A DNA stretch of 64,000 bases from Balanoglossus misakiensis (Eukaryota > Hemichordata): the NCBI GenBank assembly GCA_040954595.2, contig CM082581.2, positions 6,448,001-6,512,000 of the forward strand. The letters run 5' to 3'. Below are positions 39,407-51,500 of this stretch, piece after piece. The first letter of the stretch is position 1, and each line of letters begins with the position of its first letter. Position numbers and translations under genes: made by a program. Below the pieces are notes generated by a model. It did no database searches. It saw only the letters and a program-made list of their open reading frames with translations, and was not told where the DNA came from.

Positions 39407-39538
39407 TCAAACTTTGGACCCACTTCTTGAAGTTTTTCCGGATGATGGTCGACTGCTTCTTGCTGAGCGTTGTCGTGGAGTGTCGCTAGCGGTCGACGAG
39501 TGGCCATTATGCAGACTACCCTGACTCCTGGATTTCTT
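39407..39538 (-). CDS. Large gene terminal exon: basic Ser/Arg tail and stop
   Basis: Acceptor CATTGTTGCAG|AAGAAA; 43 codons then TGA. Strongly basic and Ser-rich (SARSSRPSSGKTSRSGSKV). The last residues, S-K-V-COOH, fit the class I PDZ ligand pattern S/T-x-hydrophobic. Confidence 0.85.
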   Translation of the reverse strand, partial: KKSRSQGSLHNGHSSTASDTPRQRSARSSRPSSGKTSRSGSKV

Positions 39539-42500
39539 CTGCAACAATGACAAAAAAAAATCAAAATGTTTACTTCCTAAATTCACACACGTCACCCAGA
39601 ATAGCTTTCTTTGCTAAGGATTTTTTACTTTCTGGCCTCATCTAGATGATGTCTGTAAAAATACACAAGAGATCCACGCTACTCACTTTCCGTTGACTCT
39701 TGGATTCAGTGACATGTATTTCTTCGACAAAGTTGGAAGGCACAAGTCCTTTCCTACCACGAAGCTGACAAAAATAAAATCAAAATCAAAGAATTGTTAA
39801 GAAATTAGAATATTATTATTCTTAAACATTGACTGATTAGGCATCATGGCGCAGTAATAAGAGCGACATTTCTAATAAGAACGTTTTGCGTGACACTGAC
39901 AAGAATCTGTGACATGCTCACCTTTCCATGATAGAAACCATCTGAGCGAACCGTGCCATACACAGAGATGATATCACCTTCCTTGAAGGAGAGTTCATAC
40001 GCTGGGTAGTCATTGGGCGAATGCTCCAAGGGGTTGTAGCTGTATACGGCTACAAACTGAAACATCAAAAAAGGCACATATAATCGTGTAAATTTTCTCA
40101 AACCTTACCTTAATTGTTATACTAGTGCTTTTAAAATGGATGTAAACTCACAGGTCAAGAAATCAACCAAGGGCAGAAGAATCAACTTACATTCCTTCTC
40201 CTTGGTTCACTCATGTCACTGAGAATGGAGGAGACTTCGGTGTCTGCAATGGAGTCGCTGTACGCAGATTCCGTTGGGTGTGGTGACATGGCCGATCCTG
40301 CATGGTAGGTGTCCACTCTCCTCGAGGTCTGGCCGGTGACGGTCACAGTTTCAATGCTGAATGCCATTGGATTCTTCACATGAACATTCTCAAGCAGAGC
40401 CTGAAAATAAGACACAGATTCAATACATGTATAAACATGTCTAAGTATACTGGGCGATATCACAGTACAAGCAGACTTACATGTATATCCATACAGTGAA
40501 ATCTGTCATCACGGACACCTTTTTAATCAGGACACCTCTCTATTAAGGACATATTTTCTGTTCCCTGAGACGTCCTTTAGACATGTTTCACTGTATGTAG
40601 AGGTCACTGATCTATTTCTGAAAGTGCACACTCCAAATTCCACAGCCTCATTCTATTCTACCATTTCTACACTTACTTTTGTAAGATGGGCACTGTTCAC
40701 CAGTTGCTTCTGCTTCTCATTGAGGTAGATCTTATAGCCTGCCACCTGGGCGCCGTTACTCTTTGCCATCTCGTCAAGAGGGGGCGGTGTCCATGCGAGG
40801 AGGATGCTTCGACTGCTGACAACTCTGGAAACATGGAAATTACTCGGTGGTTGAGGGGGACCTGCATGGACAGTGTGAATGCAAATATTAGACACAAATA
40901 CACAATAACACTCTACCAGCAAGATGAACCTCAACCTTCTGGATTTGGACCAAACCATGGTGGTGAAAAGGTTAAAGATTCACAGGGACATGTCAATCAT
41001 GTCTGCCATTATCTAAAAGAAAACAAGTCTCAGTTTGTGCTTCAAGTTTGCAAGTTGTCAACCGGTATATAGTTATCTAGATGATACCACTCACAAAATT
41101 AATTGTCAAGATGTTCTGTTGCGACCATATTCAATATTTGAAATGACAATTTTTACCTTCCATTGGAACGCTCGACGGTTGCAACATGACAAGAGGGGCA
41201 CTACCATTGCTCCCCAACGAGTGGTTGGCCAGGTCCGGCATATCCACACCTCCCAGGTGGGCCGGAGAGGCGCCGTTACCCACAAATGGAATGCTGCCGT
41301 TTGGCAGCCCGGCAAATGCCGACGGAACGACGTTCGGTGGGTAACCAAGATGGCTGCCTTGAAGCAGGGATGGCATTGCGGACTGGTTGATCAGCAGAGG
41401 GGAGATTGGAAGCCCGTTGGCGTAAGATGCTGACGCTGCGCCGTTCAACTGTTCTGCCAGCTGGCTGGCTTCTTCTGCCAGTAAGGGCGACGGTTCGTAA
41501 GTGACGGGAAACTGCGTTGGGATGGATTCTCGTAGCCTGTCGTGCATATTCAAGATGTCTTCAGGACTTTGGCTCAAATGTGCGGCATCCTATAAACAAT
41601 GAATGACAAAACATTAGCCATATTTCAAACTATCCGTGAGTAACTCAATCACATCTTGGTTCACAAAGTTACAAAAAAATTGACATATATTTACTGTATT
41701 TTAAACAACATCAACTATTTAAGGTAGTAAGAATTTAAAATTTTCTCTACCCTTTGGCGTTGACGTCTTGGCGTTGTTCTGCCTGGTGTGGAATTGAAGA
41801 TGTCTTCGTTGATATCCGCCAGGGAGCTGGCACTCTCCCTTCCACTGCCTCCCCTCTCCAGCATCCTGGCAAGCTCCGGATCAGCCGAGAGCAGATCCTG
41901 CAAGGTGCTGCCGGGCGACTTGCGACTTCTGGCCGAGGATCGCCCGGAGGCTCCCGCCGATGCCAGGTCTCCCACGTCCGTGCTCAGACTGTCCAAGAGT
42001 TCCTGCATGGCCGCCTCGTCGCTGTCCTGATCGGCCGGGGGTCTGACCGCCGCGGCCGGGGCGGCGGAGCTCTCGATCGCCTGCCACAGCGGCTCGCTCA
42101 GTTCGTGTATTGCACTTTCCGACAAACTCGGCGTCCCCCTCACCGGCTCCGTCGCGGGGGAACCTCGGAGGGTCGAGCCCTCCAGCCTGACCTCCGACCT
42201 CCTGGCCGCGACCTCGGGCTCCTCGCTGATCCCGACAAGACTGGTGCTGTACGGTGTCAGGGGCTCGTTGTATTCCTCGTCGGGCATTCGAGATTGTAAC
42301 CTGGCGACCGCGTCCAGCAGTTCGCTGTTCCTTCCTCCATATTGCTGCTTGAGTTCTGCAGCGAGCCTTCTGATTACCGTGTCCCTCTCTTTGCATTTTC
42401 TCACCAGCCTGGAAACTTTGGCCTGAAAATGAAATCGCAAATTATTTTTCCACGGAAACTTGCAACTGCATTGATGTCCTGTTATTGTATTATGTAGAGT

Positions 42501-45500
42501 GATAAAAAAAATTTGTGGTTCAAATGTGTTGGACAACATAAACACAGTGTGTGAAATTGACATGTGCATGTGATACAGACTTTCTGAGAGAAATCACTAC
42601 AATTACTCAGATTTATAACAAGTATGACACCAGTTGCACATAGAAATTTAAGATTTACCAATAGAGCACAATGAATGAATAATTTTACATTATTATAAAA
42701 CACCAGTCAACATAATTAACAAATTTGCTTTTTGTACTTGGGATGCTAAATGAAATTCAACATTTTGGTAATTCTTCAGTACAAGTCAAATAATGCTCAA
42801 AATGTTTGTGCAAGAAACAATGACCAATTTTGAACAGGTGGTCTTTTCATAGGCATGCAAATGACTACTGTGGAACACAGTTGCATACATAATAGATTAT
42901 CTACCTTCAGAGGAGCAACTGCAAGTTCTGCTTCTCGTTTCCTATGCTCCATGTCATCGAACTAAAGGTCAACCAAGGGTGCAAAGTTGAAAGGTTAGAA
43001 AGACGACAGTGAGGAGAAGCCAAAGATTTGAGGAAGATATGAAACAAAAGACAGCAAAATTACAAATTAGTAACACTGGTTAGAAACAACTCACATTATT
43101 AATACTGGTCATGACAGGTTATGAAAGTGAAACAATAGAAATTATAACATGTGATAACTAGTTATAATCAGTGCAAATAAACTTAATTTAAATAAACTAA
43201 CAATAATGTTGATGATTCATAATCTGACCAACAAATACAGTACTGTTACCAGTAGAACAAAGTGCTTAGCCAATTATACCTATGATACTTAATTAAGCCT
43301 AGTTTTAGATGGCCTGGGAGTGGATTCATTTATATGTAGATATCACCTACCCTGAGTTTAATGTCCTTGTAGCTCTCCTCCAGACCATCTCTGGTTGCAT
43401 TCAGCTTTTCATACTCGTTCACTTTGCTTCTAAGCTGGGCCACTTCCTCGAACAATTCCCGTTCTCGTTCAGTCTGTAAGAGAACACATTGCATTTTAGG
43501 ATTAATGTTTGAACGCTCTGTTTGAACACAAATTCACAAAATTACTGATTTCATAATCCTGAAGTAAAGTTTATACATTCTTGACACTAGAGGACGCTGT
43601 ACGTCAAATTTGTCCCATTGATCAGTTGCTGACCATATATACCTTGTGTCTCAAAGCAGATTCTGTCGCTTGTAGTTTGCCCTGCAGGATGTCTCGTTCG
43701 CTCACTAAGTTCTCCAATCCCTTCAGTTTATTCCTCAGTTCAGTCAGGTGCTCTTCAAGTCTTGCTAGTTCCTGCGTGGTGTCTTCCAGCTCCATGCTTT
43801 TACCTTGCAGCTAAGTTCAGAAAAGAAGAGGGGAATATAAACACTTGTTCACATTGCACATAAAATCTAACAGGACATTTCAAATGTTTGAGAGATTTTC
43901 CCCCTACTTAAGAAACACATTTCCAGGTATATTTTACACTTGCTACTTTGATGAAATAATTTCTGGTATGTACCAATGATTGTGTCACTGAGGTACTCCT
44001 CACAAAGTCAATAAGTGACAGTTCACAAGACTGCAGCCCAACTCACCTCTCTCCTGACAGCTTCATAATTCCCAGCCAACTCACTGTACTTGGAGTCCGC
44101 CTCCACTTGTTGCATTCTGTTTGTCTGTTGCAAACCGCTGATTTCATTTCGAAGTCTCTGCAACTCGGTCATCTTTTCCCTCAGCTCTTCCTCCTTTGTG
44201 ATCCAAATCAACAAAATTTTACTAGTTAGCTCGTGAAGATACATTAAATGCGTTAAGTTCATATCATAGGCATTTTGTTTCATAAGAGACCATGCCCTTG
44301 GCTGCTTCCTTCACATGAAAACCCAGTGAAACCAAAAATATTCAGGAACATATGGCATCACTCACCTTGGAGGCCAGTTCCTTTTCTCGTCGGTCCAACT
44401 TTGTCCTGTACATGATGTTGCTATCGTCCATAGTCTTCAAATCTTCATCCTTCTGACTTAGCTGTATTTGAACTTGCTCCAGCTAATGCACATGAAATAA
44501 ACATGTGTGGATTCAAAAGGTTAGTTGCAATACCAAGCTTAATCAACAGTTTATAGAAGAATTCTGTAAGTTCTTTGCTGCACAGAGATTTAATGCTAAC
44601 TTTACTAGTATCTCGGAAACATGATTAATATTTGTCCAAACAGAAAAGTGTCTTTCCATTGAGATCGTTCAAATCACAGCAATCACCAAAAGCAACATTT
44701 TCAATACCTCTTCTCGAAGTTGGCTGACAATATCTTCATCAGTTTTGTTTACTTTCAGGAGTCTCTCCAACCTCATTACCTTCAAATTAAAAACACAAGC
44801 AGACCAATTAGTCAATTTCTCCGCTTTAATTATTCCACTCACATATTGGTTTCGATATCATATGAACAACATTGTTGGTGGTGTAGTTTTGCACACAGCA
44901 TTGGACGTGTCATGTGAATGTATGCTTGACTAGCAACAGATACATTTGCAGTGTTTAATAAATTCATTACTAATTTTATCAACGTGTAAAGTAGAAGATG
45001 AGCAGAACAGCTGTCAGTAGCACGGAACAGTAATTATTTACATTTTGCAAAATGACCAAAATTCGGAAAACAGAAATGGTGCAACTGACCTCCGCCTTGA
45101 GGGCTGTTAGTTGTCCATTCTTGTCCCTGAATTCCGAATGCAGCTGTGTGTTTTCAACCCGGAGACTTCGACATTGTCCGGACTTCTCCTTGATTGCTTC
45201 CTCGGCCTCCTGGAGCTGATACACATCATGCAAGGAAAAAAAATATTATAAAATGTAATAGTTAATATGTGATCGTGGTGGAGACATCACTTGGTGGGTG
45301 AGATAAGTTTGATTTGATTACAAAAGTAAACATTGTTAGGTTTGATGTTTGCTAAAGGTAATGTTTGATTCATTGTCATTTTTATAATGCCTTACTCATT
45401 GTGTTATACTTTCCAATAATTTTTTCTCAATTTGATGGAATTCAAATATTTAACCAGCAAATAATGACACATATAACATAAAATTCAAAGATCTCATTCT

Positions 45501-48500
45501 TTTACCAACCACAGAATTGTATAATTATAAATTGGCAACTTTGGTTCTGTGACTTTAATAAATGTGTAGTAATTAACCAATAAGATGCCTGTTACATCAC
45601 ATTAACAGTATGGGGGATTAAAAATTTTTTCTTGAATATTATAAACACTTTTCTATTAACTTCCCTTTTAATCGGTTACGCAAGTATCAGGCATAACTGT
45701 AATTACAGATACTCTAATTAGCTCCAATTAACACCATATGTTGTCCAATGCACATTTGACCAGTCTAATTAAGGAAGCCTAATTAGGGTTTGTTTACAGA
45801 ACACAGCATGTCAACTGCCCTCTATATTTTTATCCAAATTTGCAAACCATTTAAACACACCCATCTAGAGAATTTGACCTTATAATCTAGAAGTGCTTGT
45901 CATATCATACACGTTTTGCACATTAATATTTTGCATCATGTCTATATCCAGATTGGCCAATTGCTCAATTACAGGCTTGTGTCACAGTCTGTTTCCCCAT
46001 ATAAAAATCTATTTTTACGCAATTTACAGAACCAGTCACAGGACCAAACATGTTTATTATTGGCAATGTTCTTTTTTGTTCGCACTGCAGCAAGAAAAGC
46101 ATATAAGAACAGTATTATAATCATCTGAACAGTTACAGGGTGGTGATAACTGACCTAGGTTTTCACTTCATAATAGTTTACAAAATAGCAGGGCAAAACA
46201 CTACCACCATATACAATTACGAATGTTTTGCATATTTTAGTATATGACATTATGTCATTCGACACCATTATATCATGTGGTGATCACATGGCAGTCACGT
46301 GATCAAAGTGCGAGAAAGTGAGGGTCCCACCACCTATTCATCTTAAAATTCTTTACAGTACCGGTATTTAGTTTTGTGAATGTCACTTGTTAAGTTTTAA
46401 TTATGGCATCAGAATTGTTAATTCACAGATTGTCGACTCAGTAGTTGAAGTCGCAAACAGAAGCCGACAAGTTAACCTTTGACCTCACCTTGCACTTTAA
46501 TTCCCCGATATCCTCAATTTCCTGCATGCAAAGGATCATGGGAGAAATAATTTATGACGTTAGTGTTGTTGATGTTAATGGTTTCAGAGGGTTGGGAGGG
46601 GGGGGGGGAGGGGTTGGAAAAACTTGAATATTTGTAAAATGACAGGGTAGAACAGGACAATGAAATAGACATGAGGCCAATGACCTATGAACCTCACATA
46701 CGGACCAGAGAACACCCATGAAATGAATGTGAAAGCATGTCTGAGCTGAACATGAAATGACACATGAGACAGACATAAGATATGATCCAAACATACTGTC
46801 TGGGTCAGAAAACCCATGAAATGAACATGAAACCTTACAAGACCTGCACATAAAATGGAACATGCATGTACCAGAGCTGACGTGACACAAACACAGAAAT
46901 CTTACATGAAATGAACATTACATGCACATGAAAACACAAGATGACACTCCAAGAAATGACATACACAATGCCACAAACACCAATAATGCCAACTGAATAA
47001 GTTCAATTTCATTTCACTAAGCAACAGTGTTAATGTGTTAGTACACTACAAAGACATAAAAGCTGCTTTTTATTCATTGTTGCATTTTTATTTTTAATAC
47101 GCCAAGTTTTTACACAAATGCACACAAATGAAACAAACAGTACACACAAACCACCACATTAATATTAGTGTTTGTTAGTTGACAAGCATCATCTACCTTT
47201 ATATACATACAACAGTTAGTGTCTTAATTTCCACAAAACAATAAATACCAAATCTCACAAACTCACACATAAAGGACTGCATGGACAAGAGATCATGCAG
47301 TTGGCTGGCATTCTAATTTTTCCTACAACTATTCAAATTGTTTCAGTTTCATCTCTTTTCTTACAAAGAATAAAGAACAAAGACTCGGCTACACTTCAGA
47401 GCCAAAAACTGCGAACTTGTTAGAAACGGTGTAATATGTATTCTAAATATAGGATTTCAAGAATGATAAATCTTTCAAAAAGTCTCATATGTATATATAC
47501 CGGGTACAAGAATAACCAATTGAGAGGTGAAAAAAATTTAGATTTAAAGATGCGCGCCCTCGTTTCCCACCTGGATTCTGGCAGCGATCTCCCTCTCTCG
47601 CAGCTCAGCCTCCCTTTCCTGCAAAATATTGCAGGATGAAAGAAGCAAGGGGGAAAAAGAAGGAACGTTTTTTTAAAGATTAAAAGAAACTTTGCTTTTA
47701 ACTTATGAAGAATCTATACCAACCAACTGAAATCCCACATATAAGTGAGTAATGGCATGTAACCATGCAATGATCGAGTGAGAATATGTCTGTCATGGTT
47801 AGGATTGTTTTTAGCTTATTAGTTTGTTAATATTATTGTGGCATGCTAATAGAACAGAGATGGTGTCTCTGACATTACAGTACAACCAACAAATCAACAA
47901 CTGTTTTCGCTCACACAGAAAGTGGACAGGGAGAAAAAAGTGAATGCAGAATACACAACAACAACAACAACCCACACAAAACAAAACAAAGCAAAACAAA
48001 GCAAAACAAAACATCAAACACAAGGTGGAAGTACACTCCCACCACAGTGGCGACAATGCCACGACCATGACATCATGAGTCAAGGAAACTTCAAAGAAGA
48101 CAGTGGAAACAGGCCAAGCAACATTCACGACACTCAGTGCAACAGATAACAGCAGGGCATGAAAAACATGCAAAGTATCCAATTCTGTGCATGTAATGAA
48201 TCATCAGCAAACGTGGTAATAATAAAACGTCATACTATGTATAGAAATGTCTCGATAGAACTATATAAATTATTTAAAATATGAATCTGATAGCTGTACA
48301 CGACCATCAAAATACAGTGCAGCAAGTGATGTGTGTGTGACTCCTCTCTTTTGTTATTACTGGCATTTTCCCCTAAATTTTCCTAAAATGCGTTAACTGT
48401 AGTTTTGAAAGAGCAGACTATCCCGCCACACTGGGAAGACACATGTGCGATTCTTCCGTTCTGGATGAACACCGTGATGGGCACGGCGTTCGCGTTGACC

Positions 48501-51500
48501 ATCTGAAAGTGAGAGGTTCTCAGATTTGGCGTTTTTACCTCGCTCTCGGCCCGCAGGCGGGTGATCTCGTCCCTGAGCTGCTCAGTCTCCGAGACGTACA
48601 TCTCCCGCTCGCTCTTCTGCCTCTGCACCATCTTCTTGATCCACAGCGGCGTGGGCGGTTTGGGGAGCACCTCCGGGGGTTCCCTGGACGGGGGCGTCTG
48701 GGGAAGGGTGAGTGGCCGGCCGGCGTCGGGGAAGGCGAAGACCGAGCTGTCGGAGTTCTCGATGATGTCCCGGTCGGTTCCGGTCGACTGCGAGTCCATG
48801 CCGCTGTCGAAGGACGGCGGCTTCTGCAGGTGCAGCGTGGCCTGCTTCCGGGACTTCTCCAGGACCAGGCTGGAAATTGTGGGCGGTTCTGACTGCGGCA
48901 GGGGAGGTAGCTCAGCTTCCGAGTAATCAGATTCCGACTCGTATTCCGAGTCCACTTTTCCTATCTGGGTGGGCATTGGAGTGATCGGTAAAGGTGGAGG
49001 GAGTTCCGATTCAGAACTGACGGACGTGGAATGACTCTGGAAAGGGAAGGACGGATGTCTGGAAGGAAAGGATAATTGAGTTTCTTGACTGATGTCAAAT
49101 TCAGCACTGTCCAATATTTCTGCTACAAACGCTTGTTCCTCGGCCAGTTGACCAGATGGTGCAGACTGCAGGCTGTTGTTGTTCCATTCAGATGAATACT
49201 CCATGCCTTCCGTCGGCAGATTTGCCACCAGTTCGTCGATGAGCTTCTTTCTCTCGTGAGCTCCGAGGGAGTCCAGTCCCCTGGAAGACGCTCGGGTACT
49301 GTCCGGAATGGTCTTCCTGCGGATGTCCTCCTGGATGGAATACAGACTGTGGGACTTCTGCTGGTGCTTGCCGCGGGGGCCGGAGACCCTCGTCTCTTCG
49401 CCCTGCGGCAAGTTCTCCACCAGCTGATCGATGGTCCTGCTCCGGCCCAAGTCCGCCGTCTTCCGCATCTCCAGGGAGACCGACTGCCGGTAGACGGGCG
49501 TGATGTTGGCGTCCAGCAGCGCCTGATCGGTGTTGATGATGACGCGGTCTATGCCGCTCTCCCACTGGCGATGGGACGGCACCGATTTCTGCGAGACGCT
49601 GCCCAGCTTGGGCACCTGCGAGTTGTAGGGCAGGGTCTCCACAAAGTGGGCCAGGGTGGTTTTTTGTTTTTTGTTTGGGGGTGTGAGGACGGTGGACTGC
49701 ATGGCCTCGCCGCTCAGGTACCTCAGCGCGTCTGTCTGCGTGAATTTGCTGGTGCGTTTGGCGTAGATAGAGCTGAGGATGTCGCCGTTCTGAAATGGAA
49801 ACAGTGAAATGGGACAAGGTGAGGCGAGGTGAAATGTTAGCTTTTCAAGCAAAGCAGCGGTTTTGTTATTGAAATGTACAATGAAGCTTAATATTATCAC
49901 TACTGTGACAGATGCCAGTGCAACTATTTTGGAACTATAAACTTGTCTATTAAAAACTACCACTCTGCCGGGGCAGCCCACACACAAAGGGAACAGAGGT
50001 ATTAAACAATAATAAGAAACCAACATAAAACTTGTGAAACTGACATACAAATTTACATGACAAATGCAACACACATACATGTATCTGGCAACATCATGTA
50101 TTCATGATGAACATGAAATCAATGGAATTGACACATGTCATGTTGTAGGGGTAGATCGTTTGATATATTTTGCAATGAATATGACAGCAATGACTGGAAA
50201 TAAAGCATATCTCTCCCAAAGTGCACTTAGTGGGACATCAGCATGTAAGATATTTGATCGAGATGTCTGATAATAATAATAATGACTATAACAATTTATA
50301 ATGACTATAACAATTCAGATGTATACCACTGACATTCCACAGTACCTATGATCTACTGGAACGAGGTCAGCATCTCGGTCAAGGTCAATTACCGTACATC
50401 CAAAGGATATAACGGTTTTATATGGTATTGTCCATTTTTATCACTTTGCGTTTTTAATACCTGACAGTGTGTACTGTTATCTATTGTACACTCTCCGAGT
50501 GGACTTTAACATTCAACACACTCATGAACTTTTAAAACTTGTAATCATATCAATGTACCGGTACACTGGTACGCCTGGTAGCAGCAAATGGTGATAGCTT
50601 AATATAAAATGCATGGATGATCTGACAATAGATGTGTGTGCTATGTTTGCATGATATGTACATTCAGAATGATCTTCCCACTCAATACAAAGGATCTGCC
50701 TCTTTAAATGGAAGTGCCATACACACAGAGGGCTCTTCACTGCTACTTGATCAAACATATCATTTGTAACTGTACAGCTCCATATTGAGGGCACCCTCAT
50801 GAGTGTGTGATGCAGTAACAGAGCTGTGTCATTGTGCCATTTGCAAAACTGGCAGTGTGATAGCTGGGATATCGCTAAACAACAAGCTATGCTATTGAGG
50901 CTGTTGAGACATGGGATTTGTAAACAAGATTGGTAAAAAATTATATACTAGTAAGAACATCGCATTTGGCTATTCTCAGGATCAAAATTGTTTCCTAATG
51001 ATTTCATAAAGACAGCAAAAATCAATTACACATAACAGAAGGCAAATCATAAAGACTTGTTTTGACTTCTGACCAGCATGAGATAATGAGTTGCACGGCA
51101 AACACTGCCTGCAACGTGGCATCACTATTCAGCAAATATCAGGGTACTCATTCTTGACACCGTGCCAAGACCTCAGCTAACAGGCCAGGTTCAAAACCAC
51201 AAAGTCAACAACAGAATTCTCCATATCTGAACTTGTCTCAAATTTGAACTGATTTATGGCAAATTATTTTAACTCCAATATGTGAATATTTCAGTCACCA
51301 GTACAATATGCCTTATCTGTGGTCATTAGCAGATCGACCATACTTTGATATACAGGTTTACAATATTCATGAACCATTGCGATGTGGGAAGAGTATACAG
51401 TTGAACCACACACATTATGTAACAAGATTGAACATTGATTCTGATATTCTCACTGAAAAGCTGCACATTTCTACTCCAAGACTTTGATAATAATTCAAAA

